Shown one piece after another: positions 35,238-49,136 of a DNA stretch of 64,000 nt. The position numbers and the translations under genes are program-made. Under the pieces are notes generated by a model, which was given only the letters and a program-made list of their open reading frames with translations, did no database searches and was not told the DNA's origin. The stretch's first letter is position 1. The number at the start of each line of letters is the position of its first letter. The stretch comes from Dactylellina haptotyla (Eukaryota; Ascomycota; Orbiliomycetes; Orbiliales; Orbiliaceae), in NCBI GenBank assembly GCA_031310005.1, contig CM062385.1, forward strand, positions 1,550,001 through 1,614,000. The letters run 5' to 3'.

Positions 35238-36846
35238 CCTCTATGTATATATATAACTATCGGTTCATAATTTGCATTTGTAAATATAGACATCTTTTTT
35301 TGTTTGGCCATTACACTTGGTGAGTCTCTAGATTTGTGCAATAATGTTAATTGTTTGATATGTTGTATAGAGAACCCAGCACGGAGGGTTCGATTTCCGT
35401 GTTAACGTGTTGTGCCAACGTCAAAATTGCGCACATATTGGCCGTATTGTATTGGCTGAAAATGGGGTGTGAGGATAGTGTTCGGTAGTTCTGAGTAACC
35501 GACCCTGTAAGGCTTGACCGGTGGCCGTCATGACGCTCTGTCTGCTTGACGGAGCTCGAGAGATGGTCCCACAGGTCATGAGGGCCGCGGATGCCTGTAG
35601 CCGGGGGGCGGAAAGCTTGTCTGGCACGATAAGATCCGCAGCAGTTCCACGCCGGAAGGGGCTAGCTGGGCAGCCCAAGTGCACTGAGGTGGAGATGTTT
35701 CCTCGCAGAGTTCCTATCCGAACATTTCTTCTGCGTGGCGATATGCAGACAGCCTGCTATTTAGTTAATCAACTCGGAAGGATGTACAGACCAGTATGCA
35801 CACGTCTGTGGTGATTGCAATTGAACGTGGACATGTTGGATATAGTACGATGTGACAGGACAGGGTGCGTGATGCCGCTTTCCTGATACCGCGGGAGCCC
35901 GGCTACGCACCCAATCAGCACCCCGGCTTGCCATCCAGCGAGCCTGCTGCCCGCGTCCGAGTGAAATATCAGAATCTGCGGGCTGGTCGTCGTCATTTTC
36001 AGGTTTCCCGCTGGGCTGGGCTGGGCGAGTGGCCCCCATCTTCCTCTCCGCCCGCTCTCTCTCGCTCTCTCTTCTCTCTCTCGTTTCTAACCCCTTCGAC
36101 GCTGAGACTCCGGTGAGGATGAGTGTATTGTGTTAAGATGGCCATTCCGTTGCCAGTCGCTGCATTCCTCCAAGCCCAGTTTAATTAGGCTCGCTCTCTC
36201 TTTGTTTCGGCACCAGCATCCCGTCTGCATCACCACCGCCGCCGCCGTCCTCTTTGACGACACCGAAACAAACAAAACAACAACGTCAACAACACCACGG
36301 CCATTGGTGTCTTACCTCCGCCGACCCGCCTACGCTCTCGCATGTCAATCCACGCTCTGCCCACCGCCGTAAGCACTTTCCTTTGTGTACCTTCCGCTTC
36401 CTCCCCGCTGGTCTGCTAGGGCGGGCGGGCGAGCGAGTGTGCTATGTTTTTTCTTTGGGGACCTCATCTGACCACACCCCGTAATCTCCATAGCCCGCTC
36501 TCCCAGGTCACGCCCTCGTTCTCCGTCCAAGCCGTATTCCGAGCCTCCGATACAATTATAATCCCACCTCACCGCCAAACTCGTCCATGACTTTATAACC
36601 CTTTCCCGGTCTCGCGGTTCTGGATATCCCCTATCCAAACGGCTAATCCTTCTTTTGGCGTTCGAAATTACAAAAGACATAGAAAAAGAGGCCCTGGTGA
36701 CGACAGCCACATACCTCGCTAAACGCCTGAACGTATACCTCCAGCCGCTGGCCTGAATACCTTGTTTTCAACTTGCTCTCCCGGCTTTCCTTCCAAATTA
36801 TACAAAGTGGCTACCACTTGAACATCGTTTGTCTATAAAAGACAAC
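35238..36846. other. Intergenic, no gene seen
   Basis: About 1.6 kb between two plus-strand genes. A CT microsatellite is at 36053-36085, and a short palindromic hairpin (CACGGA/TCCGTG) at 35380-35401. The last 700 bp are pyrimidine-rich and probably form the promoter and 5' UTR of the exchanger gene. Confidence 0.55.
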
Positions 36847-39800
36847 ATGGCGGATTCAGGACGACCCGCTTCACGGGCGGGGAGTACATCGACACTCGAC
36901 CCTGCCGAGCAGCAGGCCGACAACTCTGCTCAAGATGCCGCTACGGGACCCTCGGAAAGCACTCCGACCCTCGCAACTTCGACGAGATCGGATCACCCAC
37001 GGGTAACGATAGTCACCCCGGAAGACTACCGAGGGGACGAAGGTGTGTCTGTACCTGTGAACCCGACTGCTTCCTGTGACTGGGTGGCCATGAAAGAATG
37101 CCCTATAGCTGTTCGATTGGAATGTTGCATAGCAGCTAACCGGAATTCCCTACCCTTTAGAAAGTATGCGCACGTCAACCTCCGGCAAAGACCGCCGGCC
37201 TTTACTGTCAACTTCGTCTGCACCTCAACCTGCTCGTCCGACACCTACCAGACGCCAGTCCAGCCACCGCAAGCACACGTACTCCGTCGACGATAACGAA
37301 GAAGAGGTCCTCGAAGACCAGCGGGTGAAGCGTGCTGAGGCTTCAGTTGTACGGGGTAGTATTTCGAGAAGGAGCGTGTCCTCTATCGGTCCTGGGTCGC
37401 TACGTAGAAGGGAAACTGGTAGTATCCCGTCAACTGTTCCTGAAGGCCCAGAAGAGGACATCTTGAGCCCTACAAGACAGGTTGCCGAGCCTTTGGAGGA
37501 GGATGAGATTGAACCGGAGGTTGTTGAAGAAACGGCCCCAACTCCGGAAAGCGAAGAAGAAGAGAGACTGGAAGACGGAGAGCAAACTCTGAAAGTAAGC
37601 TACCTCATCTAGCGTTTATAAAATTATAGAAGTATTTTATCTAACAATTTTTTTGTTTAGGAACGTCAAGAAGCCATCAACGAGACACACCCGTTCGGTG
37701 TCAAAATCTGGAAGTCTTCTCTCTATAAAAAGGATCGTTCGGTTCAGAAGCTCGCCGAGGATGATGTTCATTCCGCCCCTGGCGCCGGTATGGGCACCTT
37801 CCAACAAATCGGCAACCTTGCTTGGTCCGTCACATTCGGATGGTGGATGTCTGCCGTGTTCTTCCTGAGCTCGGCCATCTGCTTTCTGACTTTCACGCGA
37901 AGCGGTAGAGAGTACGCCAAGGTTCTCTGGGGGCTGTCCAAGTATCTCATCTATCCGTTCGGCCAATACATTCAGCTCAAGCAAGACGAGAGGTATCTGG
38001 ATGAGGATTTGGGAGAAGGCAGAAGTATTAGCGAGTACGAGCAGTGGCAGGCCGGGGACATCGAGGAAGGCCGTTTGTTTTTCGGCCCTCTGACCCCGCG
38101 CACCCTCGTCGGACGGGGTCGGGATAGTTTAGATAATATCAGTGAAGTCGACTCCATCAACGGATCCAACGAGCGAACAGGTTTAATCAGTGGCGATGAT
38201 GTCGACCCGGAAAATCGACCAGCTGCCAAGAGACGAAGACTATTCGGCCGAGGAAAGTGGACGGTGGGAAGAGTTACGTTCTATCTTTTATTCTACTGCC
38301 TCATCGGACCGATGTTGTTTATCGTATCAACCTGCTGCTGGATCATTGTCTTTACAATCCCGATGGCGCGTGTCAACGGAATCATCTTGTCGCATCTCCG
38401 GAGACATCCCCTGGCGCTCTCATTCCACTCCAGCGAGACGCATCACTTAAGAAGTGACCACTCGCCCGTGCTCGTGTGTACATACAGAGCTGTTGGTTGG
38501 AAATACTACAAGTACACCGTTGATGGCACTAACATCTTCCTCATCAATTTGATGTTGGTGGTAGTCTTCGTGGTTTTCGACTATTGGGTTCTACACAAAA
38601 TGTTAAACTACGAAGGCACAATCACGAGCCCGCCGGTTTTGTTCGTGCTTGCACTTCTCTCAATTATCCCTCTAGCGTACTTCATCGGTCTGGCCGTCGC
38701 CTCGGTCTCTGCGCAATCTTCGATGGGATTGGCCAGTGTCCTGAACGCCTTTTTCTCCACTATCGTCGAGGTTTTCCTCTATTGTGTTGCTCTCTCCCAA
38801 GGCAAAGGCAGGCTTGTGGAGGGTAGTATTGTTGGTAGTATCCTTGCTGGTATCCTTTTGATGCCAGGGCTATCGATGTGCGCTGGAACCGTCTTCCGAA
38901 AGACTCAACATTTTAACGCTCAGAGTGCTGAAGCTACAATGACCATGTTACTCTTCGCTGTTATCGGAGCGTTTGCGCCAACCTTGTTTTATCAAATTTA
39001 TGGAACGGTACGTGACTCCGCTGACTGATACCGAGACTCTTTTAAGCTGACCTACCCTGCGTAGTATGAATTGAAATGCCGCGATTGTGACGAAGAAGAG
39101 CTGGGCTCGAGGCTTGAGGATTGCCGAAGATGTTACTTCACGCAGCCTCCATCGATAGACGACCCATTCTACGCCAAAGCTGTGCAGCCGTTCTGTTACA
39201 CCGCTTCCGTGCTACTAGTTATGGCTTACGTCATAGGCTGTCTTTTCACACTAAAAACCCACGCCCAGCTCATCTGGCAGACCCCGGCACCGGAAAAGCC
39301 GCCGCAATCTCAGTCACAGAAGAACCGGCAGTCTGTAGACGCTGGTAAACTCCCCGAGCTTCAGCAGCGTATCAACGGGGGCGCTTCGATCCGAGAATCA
39401 CCCGTCTACAAACGGGTGTTGGGCCAAACTTTGACGTCAACAGGGTTGACCCGGCTATCTACTGGATCTGCGCCGAGTTCAACTCCGCATCTGGTTCCAC
39501 CTCCGGAATCTACGGCCATCGCGACTGGTCGTGCTGGAGGTTCGTCTCGGGAGCCTGCCCACTTGCCGCACCAAAAGCCTCTTCCTTCCCTCTCTACCGA
39601 GGAGAACGAGTCGTTGGTTCGCGGGGTGGCTGAGATGGTTGCCGCTGCGGCTACAGCCTCTGTGAACGCAGCGTTTGGAGATGCGGCCACGAGCACTGCG
39701 AGTTCCTCTGATCATCCCAAGAAGATCTCCGCGCGAGTTGCCGAGTCGACTACTGCAACCGAGACTGTAGGTGGGCACGACGCCGCTACTGGGCACGATG

Positions 39801-40541
39801 CCCCCAACTGGAGCCGCACGAAGAGTTTGGTAATTCTGTGTGGCGCTACTGTTCTCTATGCCGCGGTTGCCGAGATCCTCGTCACCACCGTTGACGTAGT
39901 TCTTGAAAACTTCAGCATTGATGAGAAGCTGCTGGGTATCACGTTGTTCGCCCTGGTTCCAAACACGACCGAATTCTTAAACGCTATTTCCTTCGCCATG
40001 AACGGTAACGTTGCATTGAGTATGGAAATCGGCTCGGCCTATGCTTTACAAGTTTGCCTGCTACAAATGCCAGCGCTGGTTGGCTGGACCGCCTGGACCA
40101 CTGCTAATGCCTTGGACCAGGATCGATACTCCAAGATGTTCACGTAAGTTATTTCTATGTAGTGACTCTTCTGGAAATAACATCTAACAATAATGTTGCA
40201 GGCTCATCTTTCCACAGTGGGATATGGTCACGGTCGTTCTTTGTGTCTTGATGTTGACTAATATCATCCACGAAGGAAAATCTAATTATTTCAAGGTAAG
40301 GCGTCCCATGTCAATGTATTTTAACTAGATGATTAATATGAATTCGTGATAGGGATCCTTCCTGGTGCTGTCATATTTGACAGTCATGCTTGGCTTCTAC
40401 TTCAGCGGGTATAATTATCTCGCGGGTGGTGCCGATTCAAAAGCACAGATGTACGATGCGCTTTCTCGGGGCGGAAGGCAGAGTAGCTTTGTAGGGAATA
40501 AGTATGGGCACCCGTCGAACGGACTTTTCGTTCAGGGATAG
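36847..40541 (+). CDS. VNX1: Vacuolar cation/proton exchanger, Vnx1-like (CaCA superfamily)
   Basis: Vacuolar membrane antiporter that moves monovalent cations (and possibly Ca2+) into the vacuole in exchange for protons. Six exons: 36847-37042, 37161-37594, 37661-39007, 39065-40143, 40202-40295 and 40353-40541; total 1,112 residues. Residues 1-210 are a cytosolic, acidic Ser-rich region. The Vnx1-type N-terminal block (NETHPFGVKIWKSSLYKK) and several membrane helices follow. The two exchanger repeats show NAFFSTIVEVFLYCVAL and LVPNTTEFLNAISFA, each with the acidic residue expected to bind the cation; the classical CAX GNxxE is altered, as in yeast Vnx1. A 130-residue Ser/Thr loop (about 780-910) separates the halves. 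Substrate preference is inferred from family only. Confidence 0.92.
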
Positions 40542-43500
40542 AGGCTCTATTCTTGGTTTTTTTTTTTTTTCAAAGCTGCGGTATTATTTATGTCACGGCC
40601 GACACATAGTTCTGTATATTTGTATCTTCCTTGTTTTTTGGCGCTCCCTGAACGGTTTACTGGGGCATGGTATATTATAGTACAGCATCGCATGTTTCGA
40701 TATTACTCTAATATTTTTGGGATCTCATTTCCGGCTTACTAAAGTTATAGCAGAGTCTGACAATGGATGGATGGGTGCATACCAGCGTTTTCTTTCCTTT
40801 ATACATATTGGCCTTTCGTTTTCTTGTTTATGTTTGTGAAGTTTACGTTTCAGGCGTTTGATATGAGGTACATATTAACTGGTAGTCGTTGACGCATATG
40901 CGCATATAAACCTTTTTACATTTATTCCGCGATGGATTTCACCTTTGGTTTTTACTTGGTTGGTTTTGTTGCTGTTTCGATTTCACGTTGCTATTTCTTA
41001 TTTCAATTATTACGGAGCGGAGATAATGGGAAAGAGTGGCACGGTGGCGTAAAATGTTCAACAATATATAAGGGATTTCTCGTACCATTTTATGATCTTT
41101 TCTTGTAAACCTAAGGTCTCGCGATATACTCCCTGGAAGTGCAACGCCAAGTTGAACAGTAATGTGGGGGAACCCTGACATACTTGTTGAATTTCTGGCA
41201 CGGACCAGAAAACAAAGCACAATGTCATCATTCGATGCGCCAGGGAGCTTTCAGGTGGTGCGTTCGGGTGATCTGATTGGACCAGTTTTCTTTTTTATTT
41301 TTCTGCCTCTCAAGTCTCTCTTTGTGGAAGAAAAAATCCGGGACAGTTGACCACGGAGCAAAGGCAATTATCGAGGGCCTGAAATTTACCCCTCTAATTA
41401 ACAGTATTTCTTAGGTTTATACCAATTACTCTAATTTTGCAACTGGTCAAGCGACTTCTCTGTCAGTGTATTCTTATTGTTTAATATTTTTTTAATGATA
41501 TTTCCTGGTTCCAAGTTCCTAAAGAAGGAAGCTAGGATATAGAGTGTCCCGTGAGCAGAGCACTAGACATTCCACAAGTTGATCTATACACTTTTAAGTT
41601 CATTATTCAGGTCACTCTCTATTACTAGATCACGCAGACAGCTGACAGAGGGACGTTTTCAGGGTAACTTCATTAGAGAACTATGTCTACACGCTGCCCG
41701 CGCGTCTGGGAGTCGGCCGATCCCTATGCTTTGTACAATAATGATATAATAATATTCGTTTTGACACGAGGGCATAACTGCGGGAGACGTACCCGGAGGC
41801 GGAGATAGAGTGGTTGAAATACGTTCGAACCGCCAGCTGCTGGCGAACACATTTTCAGTGTAGACGTAGATGCCGTACGGGTTCTTGCAGTGCTTGCCGA
41901 CGGCTTCTCGAGGAAGGTAACCAGGTTATGTATGTGGGGGTATGAAGGGGGGTTTTTTAGGCGCAGGCTTGGGAACAGCTAAGGTATGGATGCATGTGAG
42001 CTCTTTTGAGTTGCTGCTTATTACGTGTGTCGGAACTCGCAGCTCTGAGAGTTTGGTCACAATGAACTTGCTAGTTTTTTGACCATCGGAATCATGTTGA
42101 AAAGCTTGATAAAGTCATAACACCGGTAGAATCATAAGGAGACTGGAGGAGCAAAAAAAAAAAAAGATGCATCCCGTGAGTTCGTGGGTTTTCAATTCCC
42201 CGCTCTCATTTGCTATTTGGGCCGATGGGGTTCCCGGGAACCGGATTCACGAACGGGATAATGGGATAATTATAGCACGCCGAATCCCTATTCGATCAAT
42301 GGAACGGGATATCGGGCGCCAAAAGGTCACGGTGGTGATGTGAGTCTATGTTTTTGTTGGTTGCTAATATAATCCGGAGAGCCTAAAGGTTTTTAGCTAG
42401 TTGGTGTTGGAAGCTTTACTAGAGGTAAATTTCGAGGTTCCGGCTGCTTCAGTGGCTTTTTTTGACTTTCAAATCTGTTCAATAAGTAATCACGAATAAA
42501 TAAAAATAAATAAAAAACACATGGTCCTCCGTATTCTTATTATTATTCAATTAGAAGATGGCAGCCTTGCAAGAGAGGGAAGGGTCCGTGTAGGTTGCGA
42601 CGGCGAGGCAACATTGATTTCGGTGCACCCCGCTTCTTTCCCGTGCCAAAAATAAGATACTTGCTTTCCTTCTTTCCATGTATGTAACTAAGTAAGTATG
42701 TACTATGAGCATAAGAAGAGGTGAGGCATATGTCCATGTTTCCGTGAGACCCATGCAATGTGGCTCCCGGTCGAGCCTCTCACTGGGTCCAGTGTTTCGG
42801 CTGTGCGTATAAGATTGACTCTGGTTCCATCCCATCATATTTTGGGCCTGGCAAGGTTGCGGTCTACCCTGCACTGGTCTTGGCTTGCGGCCAATGTGGG
42901 TAGCTCTACTTCTCGTCTCGTCTCTCCTAATTTCCAGAGCTGGGAAGAAGTGTGTGCTCAAGAGACAGTCAAGTTTTTTTTTTTTCCGCTTCCCTTCGAG
43001 GGGAGCAACTTAGCTTAGTACCAGAGCTCGAAGAAGCTGGTTTTGGTTTTGCCGCTTGTTGCGGGGCCATTTCGCCCCTTGCTCGTGAAGGGTAGGTGAG
43101 AAAGCCTTCGTTCTCGCTTTCTTTCTTGGAAGAGGGCATCGCATCTACCTAGCCACCTGCACCGTCGACGGGCGACGGGTGTTATATTAATATTTGGCTA
43201 CGACTATTGGGGTCTTTTCGAGGAGGTACGTACCGTGGGAGGTGGAGCGAAAGAGGAGGAGTGGCGGTTTCACAGTGACAAGCGGCTAGCCGAAGAGCAG
43301 CAGCTGGGCGGAGGAGGGTTCCTGTTTCCACCGCACTGGCACAAGCTGGCACAGGCCGATGATGAAATGTGCGAAAACATGGAAATTAATCGCTGAGGTT
43401 GCGCACATGTTCCATCTCCACCGTGCGGTCCGGTTTGGTAGTTGGTAGTTGGTAGTTGGTAGAGCAGAGTCGAGTCGTAGCTAGCTAGTGATACGAAGTG

Positions 43501-44772
43501 ATATAATCTCGCCGGCCTCCGCCACGCTGGTCCGGTCTCTTTTAAACTGGCCCCCATCTGCCGACGTTTAATTCATCTCATTTCATCTCCATTTAATTTG
43601 CTTTCTAGCGCTGGACTTGTAGCAGTGTTATTTATATATTAGCGGTGGATATTCATTCGCACACCATACATCACCAGAAGGACCCCGATGCTTCGACGCC
43701 CGATCAAACAGGCGTCGCCGCAAAATACGATACTGTAGTGCCCAAGTGGAAGTGCCCGGACGGAGCTTGATATTATTGCTATTACTATTCCCCGCCGCCC
43801 AGCTCGCAAAGGCACCACCTAAACCGTATATGCTCCACCGACCACGACGGGGCGAGGCGTAGCGAGCGCAAAAACGACCACCACGACAGAACTTGCGATT
43901 TCTTGATTACACGCATCCGCTCATTCACCCGCAGAGACGATATCTGCCCAGATCCCAGATACCTGCCTACACGCAGGACTACATGCGGGAAGCCTGACCG
44001 CAAAAGGAGGCTTGCTCTGCCGGCGCTGAAAACGAACCCTTCGCCCCGCGAGCACCGACGGACAGCAGCTGGTGTTTTGTGGATTCGATTCCTCGAGCGA
44101 CCCGCAGCATCGGATCCGCTGATTACGCTATTCGCCAGACGTTAATTCGATTAATTCTCTCGCCCCGGCCAGCACTCTTTTATTATTCACCTAACACCTC
44201 GTTTACATACTTAAAGTCCTCCAACCGCAGCCCAGCCCAGCCCGGACGAACAAACACACGTACGGACCGGCGAGCGAACCAGAGCTGTTTATCGATAGTC
44301 TCTCGCATTCCTGCTTGACTGCTTTGCTGCTGCTGCTCTCATCCCTTCCGAGATATCGCCGTTCTATTTTCTTCCTTCCCTTCCCTCTCCTCTTCTCTCC
44401 TCTCATCCTCCTCTCCCTTCCAGCTCCCGCCTGAGGTCCCGTCAAGAATCCCATACCTGAAGCACCCGACGAAACCAGCCGGCGTCCTATTTTCCCCTAC
44501 TCAACTTTTTTTCCCGCCGTACGGAATCCCGGCTGGGAGAGAGCCCCTCATCGAAAACGAACACACCTCCAGGCGTACCAACGAACACTCACACACACAC
44601 ACACACCACCCGTTTTCTCGCTCCCCATCCTTACCTCTTCTTTCTTTTTCTTTTCTTCTTTTTCCCTCTTCAATAACTTTTTTGGGTAGAGTTTTGGGTG
44701 CTGCCTTTTCTTGGGTCAGCCCTTCCACATAAATTCACCGTGTTCACCCCGCCACAGATCACGTATCTCAAG
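40542..44772. other. Long intergenic stretch, no gene seen
   Basis: About 4.2 kb between the exchanger stop and the kinase start. Open frames are short and unlike known families. Visible features are an A-run (42152-42165), a TTGGTAG repeat of about four copies (43435-43461), a CA microsatellite (44588-44606) and a long pyrimidine tract (44634-44680) near the kinase start. The right 1.2 kb looks like a long 5' leader or promoter of the kinase gene. Confidence 0.5.
44588..44606. repeat. CA dinucleotide microsatellite
   Basis: An uninterrupted ACAC run lies about 170 bp before the SR-kinase start codon, followed by a T/C-rich tract. It probably lies within the promoter or leader of the kinase gene. 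Confidence 0.75.
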
Positions 44773-47243
<2,471 letters not shown>

Positions 47244-49136
47244 TCATGCTCGTTTTTTCCCTCAATAGCCTGGTTTCTTGCATTGGTTCTATGTGGAGGA
47301 ACCCAAACCTAGCGATACCTTTGGCTGGTTTCTCTTGATGACTTGCGCGCTTTTTACGATATTCTACATTTCCTTAATTTTATGTGACTGATGAGGAGTC
47401 TCTGTCGTCATAATAAATTCTATGGAGGGAAGGAGCCTGCAAGTCAAGATCCACGGTGCTTATATTTTTGGTCTGTTGTTTTCCTTTTCTCATACGAATA
47501 GCGCGATTCACGAGGGGAATGTACCATTTTTGATTACGACCACGATCGTTATTATGTTTTTTCTTTTAAATCTTGTTTTATAGTTTCCTTTTAGACTTCT
47601 CTTCATTCCTCTTTGTCTGTCAATACGACGGATTCTGTGCCTCTTAGAGGCTCCTTTTCTTTTCTTCTTTCAAAATCTCTTCACAGGTGCTTCCCTTCTT
47701 GGGATTTTATATACCGTGGATCTTGCAGGATCAAAAGCCATTCGCTACAAAACATCAGACGGCGTTTCGATATTGTCGTCATTTTTTTTTGGATTCCTCA
47801 TATTTCTTTACATCTCTCCTTCGAACAAATATGTGCGCAGAGCAGAGCGGAGACAAATATCTGTTGTTTCTTTCCTTTACAAAATGCGATACGATATGAA
47901 TGACTCGGGACTAGAAAAAGTCACCGGAAACTTTTCCAGCGGCTTATCAAGAAAATCCGTCTGAAGAAACTTGTCAGAATTATCGAGAATATTTTTTGTA
48001 AACGCACACAAAACGACGCCGCGATACGAATAAACACGTGGGTATGTACACTCAACATGCTTTCTTTTTTATTTCTTTTCAGGGATTTCTACTAGAGAGG
48101 GGCGAAACCTGGATGTATAACGGAGTCGAATACTATTCTATTAGGGGTGTGTATACGTGTATAAATCTTTTCAGAATAGGTGATTTGGAAGGGCCGACCA
48201 GGGTTAAGAACAAAAGGAAACAAATGAATGGATACAAATTTGGTATATATATATACCCGTGTCCAATCCGATCAAATTATTGGACGAGCAATATGAGAGG
48301 CGCGATTGTTTATTGAACTAGGTTACTAGTACGCCGGTGGCGGTGCATGTAACTGAGAACTTGCAATATTTGAATAATCTTTGACGATCTAGGGTGATAG
48401 ATACTGGTACACTAACTAAGGTGATCTCAGACGGCAGATATGGGGTTGCGATTTGATCACGTGAGGGTACAAGGTAGAGCTTATGGTATTCAAGATGGCG
48501 GAGTCCCTGGCTTAGAGTCAGCCTGGGTCTTGTAACCATGCTTTGGACCATCTGCGTTTAGCATTTTGGACATCTTTTATAAGTACTTCGGTGTCTTCTT
48601 TTCTTTTCTTTTCTTTTTTAGATGCTGTATCCTAAGATCTTGAAAATGTACATTTTCGTGGCGCATAACACCATGCAATCGACATTTTGTAGCGCAAAAA
48701 CCCGACAAGGCCTGGCAGCAGAGTTGCAGGAAAAGTGACATCAACACCACCGTGCGTTCCACCAAGTTCTCATTGATGCATGTGGATCCTTCAAAACCTG
48801 GCCAGGCTCCCTATGACAGGAATCCATAGTGCTTGCGGCAACTACCGATCCTTAAACTTTGTATCTCAATTAGTTAATTGATGATGGCTGTCATCATCAT
48901 TTGGCGAGGGTGTGCGACCCACGTCTGTGCTAGACTATGCTGTTGCGGGCCGCAAAGTTCGCCTGTGTGAGGCTTGGATTATAAGCTCAAACAACCTGAG
49001 TACGATATAGATAAGATGACCCTTCTGAGCCCCGCTATTCCTTTGACATAAGAAGGAGCGCTATTCTTTTTCATTGTCTTCCAATCTTGTTCCTGTTCAT
49101 TTGTTTTATCTGATATTCACCCAATTTACGCGCAAA
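47244..49136. other. Intergenic, no gene seen
   Basis: About 1.9 kb between the kinase and the NACHT-ankyrin gene, both plus strand. The left part is T-rich and likely 3' UTR. A TTTTC pentanucleotide run sits at 48597-48618. No supported gene. Confidence 0.5.

Noticed and set aside
35380-35401. Hairpin with GGTTCGATT, like a tRNA T-arm
   Set aside because: The stem pairing at T-arm positions fails and no D-arm, anticodon arm or acceptor stem fits. It is only a short palindrome.
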